Source: Limnomonas spitsbergensis (Eukaryota > Chlorophyta > Chlorophyceae > Chlamydomonadales). Taken from it: a DNA stretch of 64,000 bases. The notes under the pieces are model-generated. The model made no database searches. It saw nothing but the letters and a program-made list of their open reading frames with translations, and was not told where the DNA came from. The translations under genes and the position numbers were made by a program. The DNA lies in contig JAYJMM010000032.1 in the NCBI GenBank assembly GCA_037349105.1, forward strand, positions 1,950,501 to 2,014,500, written 5' to 3'. Numbering within the stretch: position 1 is the stretch's first letter; every line of letters starts with the position of its first letter. Shown in pieces: positions 32,500-48,900 of this stretch.

Positions 32500-35400
32500 A
32501 GCACGACCTGCAAAACACCCTGTGTCAAACATGCATGAAACTAGCAATCTAGCATGACCTGCAAAACACCCTGTGTCAAACATGCATGAAACTAGCAATC
32601 TAGCACGACCTGCAAAACACCCTGTGTCAAACATGCATGAAACTAGCAATCTAGCACGACCTGCAAAACACCCTGTGTCAAACATGCATGAAACTAGCAA
32701 TCTAGCACGACCTGCAAAACACCCTGTGTCAAACATGCATGAAACTAGCAATCTAGCACGACCTGCAAAACACCATGTGTCAAACATGCATGAAACTAGC
32801 AATCTAGCACGACCTGCAAAACACCCTGTGTCAAACATGCATGAAACTAGCAATCTAGCACGACCTGCAAAACACCCTGTGTCAAACATGCATGAAACTA
32901 GCAATCTAGCACGACCTGCAAAACACCCTGTGTCAAACATGCATGAAACTAGCAATCTAGCACGACCTGCAAAACACCCTGTGTCAAACATGCATGAAAC
33001 TAGCAATCTAGCACGACCTGCAAAACACCCTGTGTCAAACATGCATGAAACTAGCAATCTAGCACGACCTGCAAAACACCCTGTGTCAAACATGCATGAA
33101 ACTAGCAATCTAGCACGACCTGCAAAACACCCTGTGTCAAACATGCATGAAACTAGCAATCTAGCACGACCTGCAAAACACCCTGTGTCAAACATGCATG
33201 AAACTAGCAATCTAGCATGACTTGCAAAACACCCTGGGTCAAACATGCATGAAACTAGCAATCTAGCACGACCTGCAAAACACCCTGTGTCAAACATGCA
33301 TGAAACTAGCAATCTAGCATGACCTGCAAAACACCCTGTGTCAAACATGCATGAAACTAGCAATCTAGCACGACCTGCAAAACACCCTGTGTCAAACATG
33401 CATGAAACTAGCAATCTAGCATGACCTGCAAAACACCCTGTGTCAAACATGCATGAAACTAGCAATCTAGCACGACCTGCAAAACACCCTGTGTCAAACA
33501 TGCATGAAACTAGCAATCTAGCATGACCTGCAAAACACCCTGTGTCAAACATGCATGAAACTAGCAATCTAGCATGACCTGCAAAACACCCTGTGTCAAA
33601 CATGCATGAAACTAGCAATCTAGCACGACCTGCAAAACACCCTGTGTCAAACATGCATGAAACTAGCAATCTAGCACGACCTGCAAAACACCATGTGTCA
33701 AACATGCATGAAACTAGCAATCTAGCACGACCTGCAAAACACCCTGTGTCAAACATGCATGAAACTAGCAATCTAGCACGACCTGCAAAACACCCTGTGT
33801 CAAACATGCATGAAACTAGCAATCTAGCACGACCTGCAAAACACCCTGTGTCAAACATGCATGAAACTAGCAATCTAGCACGACCTGCAAAACACCCTGT
33901 GTCAAACATGCATGAAACTAGCAATCTAGCACGACCTGCAAAACACCCTGTGTCAAACATGCATGAAACTAGCAATCTAGCACGACCTGCAAAACACCCT
34001 GTGTCAAACATGCATGAAACTAGCAATCTAGCACGACCTGCAAAACACCCTGTGTCAAACATGCATGAAACTAGCAATCTAGCATGACCTGCAAAACACC
34101 CTGGGTCAAACATGCATGAAACTAGCAATCTAGCACAACCTGCAAAACACCCTGTGTCAAACATGCATGAAACTAGCAATCTAGCACAACCTGCAAAACA
34201 CCCTGTGTCAAACATGCATGAAACTAGCAATCTAGCACAACCTGCAAAACACCCTGTGTCAAACATGCATGAAACTAGCAATCTAGCTTGACCTGCAAAA
34301 CACCCTGTGTCAAACATGCATGAAACTAGCAATCTAGCATGACCTGCAAAACACCCTGTGTCAAACATGCATGAAACTAGCAATCTAGCATGACCTGCAA
34401 AACACCCTGTGTCAAACATGCATGAAACTAGCAATCTAGCATGACCTGCAAAACACCCTGTGTCAAACATGCATGAAACCAGCAATCTAGCATGACCTGC
34501 AAAACACCCTGTGTCAAACATGCATGAAACTAGCAATCTAGCACGACCTGCAAAACACCCTGTGTCAAACATGCATGAAACTAGCAATCTAGCATGACCT
34601 GCAAAACACCCTGTGTCAAACATGCATGAAACTAGCAATCTAGCACGACCTGCAAAACACCCTGTGTCAAACATGCATGAAACTAGCAATCTAGCACGAC
34701 CTGCAAAACACCCTGTGTCAAACATGCATGAAACTAGCAATCTAGCACGACCTGCAAAACACCCTGTGTCAAACATGCATGAAACTAGCAATCTAGCACG
34801 ACCTGCAAAACACCCTGTGTCAAACATGCATGAAACTAGCAATCTAGCACGACCTGCAAAACACCCTGTGTCAAACATGCATGAAACTAGCAATCTAGCA
34901 CGACCTGCAAAACACCCTGTGTCAAACATGCATGAAACTAGCAATCTAGCATGACATGCAAAACACCCTGTGTCAAACATGCATGAAACTAGCAATCTAG
35001 CACGACCTGCAAAACACCCTGTGTCAAACATGCATGAAACTAGCAATCTAGCATGACCTGCAAAACACCCTGTGTCAAACATGCATGAAACTAGCAATCT
35101 AGCACGACCTGCAAAACACCCTGTGTCAAACATGCATGAAACTAGCAATCTAGCACGACCTGCAAAACACCCTGTGTCAAACATGCATGAAACTAGCAAT
35201 CTAGCACGACCTGCAAAACACCCTGTGTCAAACATGCATGAAACTAGCAATCTAGCACGACCTGCAAAACACCATGTGTCAAACATGCATGAAACTAGCA
35301 ATCTAGCACGACCTGCAAAACACCCTGTGTCAAACATGCATGAAACTAGCAATCTAGCACGACCTGCAAAACACCCTGTGTCAAACATGCATGAAACTAG

Positions 35401-36480
35401 CAATCTAGCATGACCTGCAAAACACCCTGTGTCAAACATGCATGAAACTAGCAATCTAGCATGACCTGCAAAACACCCTGTGTCAAACATGCATGAAACT
35501 AGCAATCTAGCACGACCTGCAAAACACCCTGTGTCAAACATGCATGAAACTAGCAATCTAGCACGACCTGCAAAACACCATGTGTCAAACATGCATGAAA
35601 CTAGCAATCTAGCACGACCTGCAAAACACCCTGTGTCAAACATGCATGAAACTAGCAATCTAGCACGACCTGCAAAACACCCTGTGTCAAACATGCATGA
35701 AACTAGCAATCTAGCACGACCTGCAAAACACCCTGTGTCAAACATGCATGAAACTAGCAATCTAGCACGACCTGCAAAACACCCTGTGTCAAACATGCAT
35801 GAAACTAGCAATCTAGCACGACCTGCAAAACACCCTGTGTCAAACATGCATGAAACTAGCAATCTAGCACGACCTGCAAAACACCCTGTGTCAAACATGC
35901 ATGAAACTAGCAATCTAGCACGACCTGCAAAACACCCTGTGTCAAACATGCATGAAACTAGCAATCTAGCATGACTTGCAAAACACCCTGGGTCAAACAT
36001 GCATGAAACTAGCAATCTAGCACGACCTGCAAAACACCCTGTGTCAAACATGCATGAAACTAGCAATCTAGCATGACCTGCAAAACACCCTGTGTCAAAC
36101 ATGCATGAAACTAGCAATCTAGCACGACCTGCAAAACACCCTGTGTCAAACATGCATGAAACTAGCAATCTAGCACGACCTGCAAAACACACTGTGTCAA
36201 ACATGCATGAAACTAGCAATCTAGCATGACCTGCAAAACACCCTGTGTCAAACATGCATGAAACTAGCAATCTAGCACGACCTGCAAAACACCCTGTGTC
36301 AAACATGCATGAAACTAGCAATCTAGCACGACCTGCAAAACACCCTGTGTCAAACATGCATGAAACTAGCAATCTAGCACGACCTGCAAAACACCCTGTG
36401 TCAAACATGCATGAAACTAGCAATCTAGCACGACCTGCAAAACACCCTGTGTCAAACATGCATGAAACTAGCAATCTAGC
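32500..36480. repeat. Higher-order repeat block, copy 2 (offset 7,497 bp)
   Basis: Partner of 25,000-28,980. Within this left domain, other blocks recur at 867, 1,887 and 2,499 bp (17, 37 and 49 monomers), so the domain grew by nested duplications. Just after it the array changes from CACGACC-rich to CATGACC-rich monomers. Confidence 0.85.
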
Positions 36481-38509
36481 ATGACCTGCAAAACACCCTG
36501 TGTCAAACATGCATGAAACTAGCAATCTAGCATGACCTGCAAAACACCCTGTGTCAAACATGCATGAAACTAGCAATCTAGCATGACCTGCAAAACACCA
36601 TGTGTCAAACATGCATGAAACTAGCAATCTAGCATGACCTGCAAAAAACCCTGTGTCAAACATGCATGAAACTAGCAATCTAGCATGACATGCAAAACAC
36701 CCTGTGTCAAACATGCATGAAACTAGCAATCTAGCATGACCTGCAAAACACCCTGTGTCAAACATGCATGAAACTAGCAATCTAGCATGACCTGCAAAAC
36801 ACCCTGTGTCAAACATGCATGAAACTAGCAATCTAGCATGACCTGCAAAACACCCTGTGTCAAACATGCATGAAACTAGCAATCTAGCATGACCTGCAAA
36901 ACACCCTGTGTCAAACATGCATGAAACTAGCAATCTAGCATGACCTGCAAAACACCCTGTGTCAAACATGCATGAAACTAGCAATCTAGCATGACATGCA
37001 AAACACCCTGTGTCAAACATGCATGAAACTAGCAATCTAGCATGACCTGCAAAACACCCTGTGTCAAACATGCATGAAACTAGCAATCTAGCACGACCTG
37101 CAAAACACCCTGTGTCAAACATGCATGAAACTAGCAATCTAGCATGACCTGCAAAACACCCTGTGTCAAACATGCATGAAACTAGCAATCTAGCATGACC
37201 TGCAAAACACCCTGTGTCAAACATGCATGAAACTAGCAATCTAGCACGACCTGCAAAACACCCTGTGTCAAACATGCATGAAACTAGCAATCTAGCATGA
37301 CCTGCAAAACACCCTGTGTCAAACATGCATGAAACTAGCAATCTAGCATGACCTGCAAAACACCCTGTGTCAAACATGCATGAAACTAGCAATCTAGCAT
37401 GACCTGCAAAACACCCTGTGTCAAACATGCATGAAACTAGCAATCTAGCATGACCTGCAAAACACCCTGTGTCAAACATGCATGAAACTAGCAATCTAGC
37501 ACGACCTGCAAAACACCCTGTGTCAAACATGCATGAAACTAGCAATCTAGCATGACCTGCAAAACACCCTGTGTCAAACATGCATGAAACTAGCAATCTA
37601 GCATGACCTGCAAAACACCCTGTGTCAAACATGCATGAAACTAGCAATCTAGCACGACCTGCAAAACACCCTGTGTCAAACATGCATGAAACTAGCAATC
37701 TAGCACGACCTGCAAAACACCCTGTGTCAAACATGCATGAAACTAGCAATCTAGCATGACCTGCAAAACACCCTGTGTCAAACATGCATGAAACTAGCAA
37801 TCTAGCATGACCTGCAAAACACCCTGTGTCAAACATGCATGAAACTAGCAATCTAGCACAACCTGCAAAACACCCTGTGTCAAACATGCATGAAACTAGC
37901 AATCTAGCATGACCTGCAAAACACCCTGTGTCAAACATGCATGAAACTAGCAATCTAGCACGACCTGCAAAACACCATGTGTCAAACATGCATGAAACTA
38001 GCAATCTAGCACGACCTGCAAAACACCCTGTGTCAAACATGCATGAAACTAGCAATCTAGCATGACCTGCAAAACACCCTGTGTCAAACATGCATGAAAC
38101 TAGCAATCTAGCATGACCTGCAAAACACCCTGTGTCAAACATGCATGAAACTAGCAATCTAGCATGACCTGCAAAACACCCTGTGTCAAACATGCATGAA
38201 ACTAGCAATCTAGCACGACCTGCAAAACACCCTGTGTCAAACATGCATGAAACTAGCAATCTAGCACGACCTGCAAAACACCCTGTGTCAAACATGCATG
38301 AAACTAGCAATCTAGCACGACCTGCAAAACACCCTGTGTCAAACATGCATGAAACTAGCAATCTAGCATGACCTGCAAAACACCCTGTGTCAAACATGCA
38401 TGAAACTAGCAATCTAGCATGACCTGCAAAACACCCTGTGTCAAACATGCATGAAACTAGCAATCTAGCATGACCTGCAAAACACCCTGTGTCAAACATG
38501 CATGAAACT

Positions 38510-41500
38510 AGCAATCTAGCACAACCTGCAAAACACCCTGTGTCAAACATGCATGAAACTAGCAATCTAGCACGACCTGCAAAACACCCTGTGTCAAACA
38601 TGCATGAAACCAGCAATCTAGCATGACCTGCAAAACACCCTGTGTCAAACATGCATGAAACTAGCAATCTAGCATGACCTGCAAAACACCCTGTGTCAAA
38701 CATGCATGAAACTAGCAATCTAGCACGACCTGCAAAACACCCTGTGTCAAACATGCATGAAACTAGCAATCTAGCACGACCTGCAAAACACCCTGTGTCA
38801 AACATGCATGAAACTAGCAATCTAGCACGACCTGCAAAACACCCTGTGTCAAACATGCATGAAACTAGCAATCTAGCATGACATGCAAAACACCATGTGT
38901 CAAACATGCATGAAACCAGCAATCTAGCACGACCTGCAAAACACCCTGTGTCAAACATGCATGAAACTAGCAATCTAGCATGACATGCAAAACACCCTGT
39001 GTCAAACATGCATGAAACCAGCAATCTAGCATGACATGCAAAACACCCTGTGTCAAACATGCATGAAACTAGCAATCTAGCACGACCTGCAAAACACCCT
39101 GTGTCAAACATGCATGAAACTAGCAATCTAGCATGACCTGCAAAACACCCTGTGTCAAACATGCATGAAACTAGCAATCTAGCACGACCTGCAAAACACC
39201 CTGTGTCAAACATGCATGAAACTAGCAATCTAGCATGACCTGCAAAACACCCTGTGTCAAACATGCATGAAACTAGCAATCTAGCATGACCTGCAAAACA
39301 CCCTGTGTCAAACATGCATGAAACTAGCAATCTAGCATGACCTGCAAAACACCCTGTGTCAAACATGCATGAAACTAGCAATCTAGCACGACCTGCAAAA
39401 CACCCTGTGTCAAACATGCATGAAACTAGCAATCTAGCACGACCTGCAAAACACCCTGTGTCAAACATGCATGAAACTAGCAATCTAGCATGACCTGCAA
39501 AACACCCTGTGTCAAACATGCATGAAACTAGCAATCTAGCATGACCTGCAAAACACCCTGTGTCAAACATGCATGAAACCAGCAATCTAGCACGACCTGC
39601 AAAACACCCTGTGTCAAACATGCATGAAACTAGCAATCTAGCATGACATGCAAAACACCCTGTGTCAAACATGCATGAAACTAGCAATCTAGCATGACAT
39701 GCAAAACACCCTGTGTCAAACATGCATGAAACTAGCAATCTAGCATGACATGCAAAACACCCTGTGTCAAACATGCATGAAACTAGCAATCTAGCACGAC
39801 CTGCAAAACACCCTGTGTCAAACATGCATGAAACTAGCAATCTAGCACAACCTGCAAAACACCCTGTGTCAAACATGCATGAAACTAGCAATCTAGCACA
39901 ACCTGCAAAACACCCTGTGTCAAACATGCATGAAACCAGCAATCTAGCACGACCTGCAAAACACCCTGTGTCAAACATGCATGAAACTAGCAATCTAGCA
40001 CGACCTGCAAAACACCCTGTGTCAAACATGCATGAAACTAGCAATCTAGCACAACCTGCAAAACACCCTGTGTCAAACATGCATGAAACTAGCAATCTAG
40101 CATGACATGCAAAACACCCTGTGTCAAACATGCATGAAACTAGCAATCTAGCACGACCTGCAAAACACCCTGTGTCAAACATGCATGAAACTAGCAATCT
40201 AGCACGACCTGCAAAACACCCTGTGTCAAACATGCATGAAACTAGCAATCTAGCACGACCTGCAAAACACCCTGTGTCAAACATGCATGAAACTAGCAAT
40301 CTAGCACGACCTGCAAAACACCCTGTGTCAAACATGCATGAAACTAGCAATCTAGCACGACCTGCAAAACACCCTGTGTCAAACATGCATGAAACTAGCA
40401 ATCTAGCACGACCTGCAAAACACCCTGTGTCAAACATGCATGAAACTAGCAATCTAGCATGACCTGCAAAACACCCTGTGTCAAACATGCATGAAACTAG
40501 CAATCTAGCACGACCTGCAAAACACCCTGTGTCAAACATGCATGAAACTAGCAATCTAGCACGACCTGCAAAACACCCTGTGTCAAACATGCATGAAACT
40601 AGCAATCTAGCACGACCTGCAAAACACCCTGTGTCAAACATGCATGAAACTAGCAATCTAGCACGACCTGCAAAACACCCTGTGTCAAACATGCATGAAA
40701 CTAGCAATCTAGCATGACCTGCAAAACACCCTGTGTCAAACATGCATGAAACTAGCAATCTAGCATGACCTGCAAAACACCCTGTGTCAAACATGCATGA
40801 AACTAGCAATCTAGCACAACCTGCAAAACACCCTGTGTCAAACATGCATGAAACTAGCAATCTAGCATGACCTGCAAAACACCCTGTGTCAAACATGCAT
40901 GAAACTAGCAATCTAGCACGACCTGCAAAACACCCTGTGTCAAACATGCATGAAACTAGCAATCTAGCACGACCTGCAAAACACCCTGTGTCAAACATGC
41001 ATGAAACTAGCAATCTAGCATGACCTGCAAAACACCCTGTGTCAAACATGCATGAAACTAGCAATCTAGCATGACCTGCAAAACACCCTGTGTCAAACAT
41101 GCATGAAACTAGCAATCTAGCATGACCTGCAAAACACCCTGTGTCAAACATGCATGAAACTAGCAATCTAGCACGACCTGCAAAACACCCTGTGTCAAAC
41201 ATGCATGAAACTAGCAATCTAGCACGACCTGCAAAACACCCTGTGTCAAACATGCATGAAACTAGCAATCTAGCACGACCTGCAAAACACCCTATGTCAA
41301 ACATGCATGAAACTAGCAATCTAGCATGACCTGCAAAACACCCTGTGTCAAACATGCATGAAACTAGCAATCTAGCATGACCTGCAAAACACCCTGTGTC
41401 AAACATGCATGAAACTAGCAATCTAGCATGACCTGCAAAACACCCTGTGTCAAACATGCATGAAACTAGCAATCTAGCACAACCTGCAAAACACCCTGTG

Positions 41501-44500
41501 TCAAACATGCATGAAACTAGCAATCTAGCACGACCTGCAAAACACCCTGTGTCAAACATGCATGAAACCAGCAATCTAGCATGACCTGCAAAACACCCTG
41601 TGTCAAACATGCATGAAACTAGCAATCTAGCATGACCTGCAAAACACCCTGTGTCAAACATGCATGAAACTAGCAATCTAGCACGACCTGCAAAACACCC
41701 TGTGTCAAACATGCATGAAACTAGCAATCTAGCACGACCTGCAAAACACCCTGTGTCAAACATGCATGAAACTAGCAATCTAGCACGACCTGCAAAACAC
41801 CCTGTGTCAAACATGCATGAAACTAGCAATCTAGCATGACATGCAAAACACCATGTGTCAAACATGCATGAAACCAGCAATCTAGCACGACCTGCAAAAC
41901 ACCCTGTGTCAAACATGCATGAAACTAGCAATCTAGCATGACATGCAAAACACCCTGTGTCAAACATGCATGACACCAGCAATCTAGCATGACATGCAAA
42001 ACACCCTGTGTCAAACATGCATGAAACTAGCAATCTAGCACGACCTGCAAAACACCCTGTGTCAAACATGCATGAAACTAGCAATCTAGCATGACCTGCA
42101 AAACACCCTGTGTCAAACATGCATGAAACTAGCAATCTAGCACGACCTGCAAAACACCCTGTGTCAAACATGCATGAAACTAGCAATCTAGCATGACCTG
42201 CAAAACACCATGTGTCAAACATGCATGAAACTAGCAATCTAGCATGACCTGCAAAACACCCTGTGTCAAACATGCATGAAACTAGCAATCTAGCATGACC
42301 TGCAAAACACCCTGTGTCAAACATGCATGAAACTAGCAATCTAGCACGACCTGCAAAACACCCTGTGTCAAACATGCATGAAACTAGCAATCTAGCACGA
42401 CCTGCAAAACACCCTGTGTCAAACATGCATGAAACTAGCAATCTAGCATGACCTGCAAAACACCCTGTGTCAAACATGCATGAAACTAGCAATCTAGCAT
42501 GACATGCAAAACACCCTGTGTCAAACATGCATGAAACCAGCAATCTAGCATGACCTGCAAAACACCCTGTGTCAAACATGCATGAAACTAGCAATCTAGC
42601 ATGACATGCAAAACACCCTGTGTCAAACATGCATGAAACTAGCAATCTAGCATGACATGCAAAACACCCTGTGTCAAACATGCATGAAACTAGCAATCTA
42701 GCATGACATGCAAAACACCCTGTGTCAAACATGCATGAAACTAGCAATCTAGCACGACCTGCAAAACACCCTGTGTCAAACATGCATGAAACTAGCAATC
42801 TAGCATGACCTGCAAAACACCCTGTGTCAAACATGCATGAAACTAGCAATCTAGCATGACCTGCAAAACACCCTGTGTCAAACATGCATGAAACTAGCAA
42901 TCTAGCATGACCTGCAAAACACCATGTGTCAAACATGCATGAAACTAGCAATCTAGCACGACCTGCAAAACACCATGTGTCAAACATGCATGAAACTAGC
43001 AATCTAGCACGACCTGCAAAACACCCTGTGTCAAACATGCATGAAACTAGCAATCTAGCACGACCTGCAAAACACCCTGTGTCAAACATGCATGAAACTA
43101 GCAATCTAGCATGACCTGCAAAACACCCTGTGTCAAACATGCATGAAACTAGCAATCTAGCATGACCTGCAAAACACCCTGTGTCAAACATGCATGAAAC
43201 TAGCAATCTAGCATGACCTGCAAAACACCCTGTGTCAAACATGCATGAAACTAGCAATCTAGCACAACCTGCAAAACACCCTGTGTCAAACATGCATGAA
43301 ACTAGCAATCTAGCACGACCTGCAAAACACCCTGTGTCAAACATGCATGAAACCAGCAATCTAGCATGACCTGCAAAACACCCTGTGTCAAACATGCATG
43401 AAACTAGCAATCTAGCATGACCTGCAAAACACCCTGTGTCAAACATGCATGAAACTAGCAATCTAGCACGACCTGCAAAACACCCTGTGTCAAACATGCA
43501 TGAAACTAGCAATCTAGCACGACCTGCAAAACACCCTGTGTCAAACATGCATGAAACTAGCAATCTAGCACGACCTGCAAAACACCCTGTGTCAAACATG
43601 CATGAAACTAGCAATCTAGCATGACATGCAAAACACCCTGTGTCAAACATGCATGAAACCAGCAATCTAGCACGACCTGCAAAACACCCTGTGTCAAACA
43701 TGCATGAAACTAGCAATCTAGCATGACATGCAAAACACCCTGTGTCAAACATGCATGAAACCAGCAATCTAGCATGACATGCAAAACACCCTGTGTCAAA
43801 CATGCATGAAACTAGCAATCTAGCACGACCTTCAAAACACCCTGTGTCAAACATGCATGAAACTAGCAATCTAGCATGACCTGCAAAACACCCTGTGTCA
43901 AACATGCATGAAACTAGCAATCTAGCACGACCTGCAAAACACCCTGTGTCAAACATGCATGAAACTAGCAATCTAGCATGACCTGCAAAACACCATGTGT
44001 CAAACATGCATGAAACTAGCAATCTAGCATGACCTGCAAAACACCCTGTGTCAAACATGCATGAAACTAGCAATCTAGCATGACCTGCAAAACACCCTGT
44101 GTCAAACATGCATGAAACTAGCAATCTAGCACGACCTGCAAAACACCCTGTGTCAAACATGCATGAAACTAGCAATCTAGCACGACCTGCAAAACACCCT
44201 GTGTCAAACATGCATGAAACTAGCAATCTAGCACGACCTGCAAAACACCCTGTGTCAAACATGCATGAAACTAGCAATCTAGCATGACCTGCAAAACACC
44301 CTGTGTCAAACATGCATGAAACTAGCAATCTAGCATGACCTGCAAAACACCCTGTGTCAAACATGCATGAAACTAGCAATCTAGCATGACCTGCAAAACA
44401 CCCTGTGTCAAACATGCATGAAACTAGCAATCTAGCACAACCTGCAAAACACCCTGTGTCAAACATGCATGAAACTAGCAATCTAGCACGACCTGCAAAA

Positions 44501-44610
44501 CACCCTGTGTCAAACATGCATGAAACCAGCAATCTAGCATGACCTGCAAAACACCCTGTGTCAAACATGCATGAAACTAGCAATCTAGCATGACCTGCAA
44601 AACACCCTGT
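38510..44610. repeat. Higher-order repeat block, copy 1 (offset 7,446 bp)
   Basis: Matches 45,956-52,056 with an offset of 146 monomers. Rare tracers: CACAACC at 38520/45966, CCTATGTC at 41291/48737, TGACACC at 41971/49417, ACCTTCAAAA at 43831/51277. Blocks inside it also recur at 2,958 bp (58 monomers). Confidence 0.88.
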
Positions 44611-45955
44611 GTCAAACATGCATGAAACTAGCAATCTAGCATGACCTGCAAAACACCCTGTGTCAAACATGCATGAAACTAGCAATCTAGCACGACCTGC
44701 AAAACACCCTGTGTCAAACATGCATGAAACTAGCAATCTAGCATGACCTGCAAAACACCCTGTGTCAAACATGCATGAAACTAGCAATCTAGCATGACCT
44801 GCAAAACACCCTGTGTCAAACATGCATGAAACTAGCAATCTAGCATGACCTGCAAAACACCCTGTGTCAAACATGCATGAAACTAGCAATCTAGCATGAC
44901 CTGCAAAACACCCTGTGTCAAACATGCATGAAACTAGCAATCTAGCACGACCTGCAAAACACCCTGTGTCAAACATGCATGAAACTAGCAATCTAGCATG
45001 ACCTGCAAAACACCCTGTGTCAAACATGCATGAAACTAGCAATCTAGCATGACCTGCAAAACACCCTGTGTCAAACATGCATGAAACTAGCAATCTAGCA
45101 CGACCTGCAAAACACCCTGTGTCAAACATGCATGAAACTAGCAATCTAGCACGACCTGCAAAACACCCTGTGTCAAACATGCATGAAACTAGCAATCTAG
45201 CATGACCTGCAAAACACCCTGTGTCAAACATGCATGAAACTAGCAATCTAGCATGACCTGCAAAACACCCTGTGTCAAACATGCATGAAACTAGCAATCT
45301 AGCACAACCTGCAAAACACCCTGTGTCAAACATGCATGAAACTAGCAATCTAGCATGACCTGCAAAACACCCTGTGTCAAACATGCATGAAACTAGCAAT
45401 CTAGCACGACCTGCAAAACACCCTTTGTCAAACATGCATGAAACTAGCAATCTAGCACGACCTGCAAAACACCCTGTGTCAAACATGCATGAAACTAGCA
45501 ATCTAGCATGACCTGCAAAACACCCTGTGTCAAACATGCATGAAACTAGCAATCTAGCATGACCTGCAAAACACCCTGTGTCAAACATGCATGAAACTAG
45601 CAATCTAGCACGACCTGCAAAACACCCTGTGTCAAACATGCATGAAACTAGCAATCTAGCATGACCTGCAAAACACCCTGTGTCAAACATGCATGAAACT
45701 AGCAATCTAGCACGACCTGCAAAACACCCTGTGTCAAACATGCATGAAACTAGCAATCTAGCACGACCTGCAAAACACCCTGTGTCAAACATGCATGAAA
45801 CTAGCAATCTAGCATGACCTGCAAAACACCCTGTGTCAAACATGCATGAAACTAGCAATCTAGCATGACCTGCAAAACACCCTGTGTCAAACATGCATGA
45901 AACTAGCAATCTAGCACGACCTGCAAAACACCCTGTGTCAAACATGCATGAAACT

Positions 45956-48900
45956 AGCAATCTAGCACAACCTGCAAAACACCCTGTGTCAAACATGCAT
46001 GAAACTAGCAATCTAGCACGACCTGCAAAACACCCTGTGTCAAACATGCATGAAACCAGCAATCTAGCATGACCTGCAAAACACCCTGTGTCAAACATGC
46101 ATGAAACTAGCAATCTAGCATGACCTGCAAAACACCCTGTGTCAAACATGCATGAAACTAGCAATCTAGCACGACCTGCAAAACACCCTGTGTCAAACAT
46201 GCATGAAACTAGCAATCTAGCACGACCTGCAAAACACCCTGTGTCAAACATGCATGAAACTAGCAATCTAGCACGACCTGCAAAACACCCTGTGTCAAAC
46301 ATGCATGAAACTAGCAATCTAGCATGACATGCAAAACACCATGTGTCAAACATGCATGAAACCAGCAATCTAGCACGACCTGCAAAACACCCTGTGTCAA
46401 ACATGCATGAAACTAGCAATCTAGCATGACATGCAAAACACCCTGTGTCAAACATGCATGAAACCAGCAATCTAGCATGACATGCAAAACACCCTGTGTC
46501 AAACATGCATGAAACTAGCAATCTAGCACGACCTGCAAAACACCCTGTGTCAAACATGCATGAAACTAGCAATCTAGCATGACCTGCAAAACACCCTGTG
46601 TCAAACATGCATGAAACTAGCAATCTAGCACGACCTGCAAAACACCCTGTGTCAAACATGCATGAAACTAGCAATCTAGCATGACCTGCAAAACACCCTG
46701 TGTCAAACATGCATGAAACTAGCAATCTAGCATGACCTGCAAAACACCCTGTGTCAAACATGCATGAAACTAGCAATCTAGCATGACCTGCAAAACACCC
46801 TGTGTCAAACATGCATGAAACTAGCAATCTAGCACGACCTGCAAAACACCCTGTGTCAAACATGCATGAAACTAGCAATCTAGCACGACCTGCAAAACAC
46901 CCTGTGTCAAACATGCATGAAACTAGCAATCTAGCATGACCTGCAAAACACCCTGTGTCAAACATGCATGAAACTAGCAATCTAGCATGACCTGCAAAAC
47001 ACCCTGTGTCAAACATGCATGAAACCAGCAATCTAGCACGACCTGCAAAACACCCTGTGTCAAACATGCATGAAACTAGCAATCTAGCATGACATGCAAA
47101 ACACCCTGTGTCAAACATGCATGAAACTAGCAATCTAGCATGACATGCAAAACACCCTGTGTCAAACATGCATGAAACTAGCAATCTAGCATGACATGCA
47201 AAACACCCTGTGTCAAACATGCATGAAACTAGCAATCTAGCACGACCTGCAAAACACCCTGTGTCAAACATGCATGAAACTAGCAATCTAGCACAACCTG
47301 CAAAACACCCTGTGTCAAACATGCATGAAACTAGCAATCTAGCACAACCTGCAAAACACCCTGTGTCAAACATGCATGAAACCAGCAATCTAGCACGACC
47401 TGCAAAACACCCTGTGTCAAACATGCATGAAACTAGCAATCTAGCACGACCTGCAAAACACCCTGTGTCAAACATGCATGAAACTAGCAATCTAGCACAA
47501 CCTGCAAAACACCCTGTGTCAAACATGCATGAAACTAGCAATCTAGCATGACATGCAAAACACCCTGTGTCAAACATGCATGAAACCAGCAATCTAGCAC
47601 GACCTGCAAAACACCCTGTGTCAAACATGCATGAAACTAGCAATCTAGCACGACCTGCAAAACACCCTGTGTCAAACATGCATGAAACTAGCAATCTAGC
47701 ACGACCTGCAAAACACCCTGTGTCAAACATGCATGAAACTAGCAATCTAGCACGACCTGCAAAACACCCTGTGTCAAACATGCATGAAACTAGCAATCTA
47801 GCACGACCTGCAAAACACCCTGTGTCAAACATGCATGAAACTAGCAATCTAGCACGACCTGCAAAACACCCTGTGTCAAACATGCATGAAACTAGCAATC
47901 TAGCATGACCTGCAAAACACCCTGTGTCAAACATGCATGAAACTAGCAATCTAGCACGACCTGCAAAACACCCTGTGTCAAACATGCATGAAACTAGCAA
48001 TCTAGCACGACCTGCAAAACACCCTGTGTCAAACATGCATGAAACTAGCAATCTAGCACGACCTGCAAAACACCCTGTGTCAAACATGCATGAAACTAGC
48101 AATCTAGCACGACCTGCAAAACACCCTGTGTCAAACATGCATGAAACTAGCAATCTAGCATGACCTGCAAAACACCCTGTGTCAAACATGCATGAAACTA
48201 GCAATCTAGCATGACCTGCAAAACACCCTGTGTCAAACATGCATGAAACTAGCAATCTAGCACAACCTGCAAAACACCCTGTGTCAAACATGCATGAAAC
48301 TAGCAATCTAGCATGACCTGCAAAACACCCTGTGTCAAACATGCATGAAACTAGCAATCTAGCACGACCTGCAAAACACCCTGTGTCAAACATGCATGAA
48401 ACTAGCAATCTAGCACGACCTGCAAAACACCCTGTGTCAAACATGTATGAAACTAGCAATCTAGCATGACCTGCAAAACACCCTGTGTCAAACATGCATG
48501 AAACTAGCAATCTAGCATGACCTGCAAAACACCCTGTGTCAAACATGCATGAAACTAGCAATCTAGCATGACCTGCAAAACACCCTGTGTCAAACATGCA
48601 TGAAACTAGCAATCTAGCACGACCTGCAAAACACCCTGTGTCAAACATGCATGAAACTAGCAATCTAGCACGACCTGCAAAACACCCTGTGTCAAACATG
48701 CATGAAACTAGCAATCTAGCACGACCTGCAAAACACCCTATGTCAAACATGCATGAAACTAGCAATCTAGCATGACCTGCAAAACACCCTGTGTCAAACA
48801 TGCATGAAACTAGCAATCTAGCATGACCTGCAAAACACCCTGTGTCAAACATGCATGAAACTAGCAATCTAGCATGACCTGCAAAACACCCTGTGTCAAA

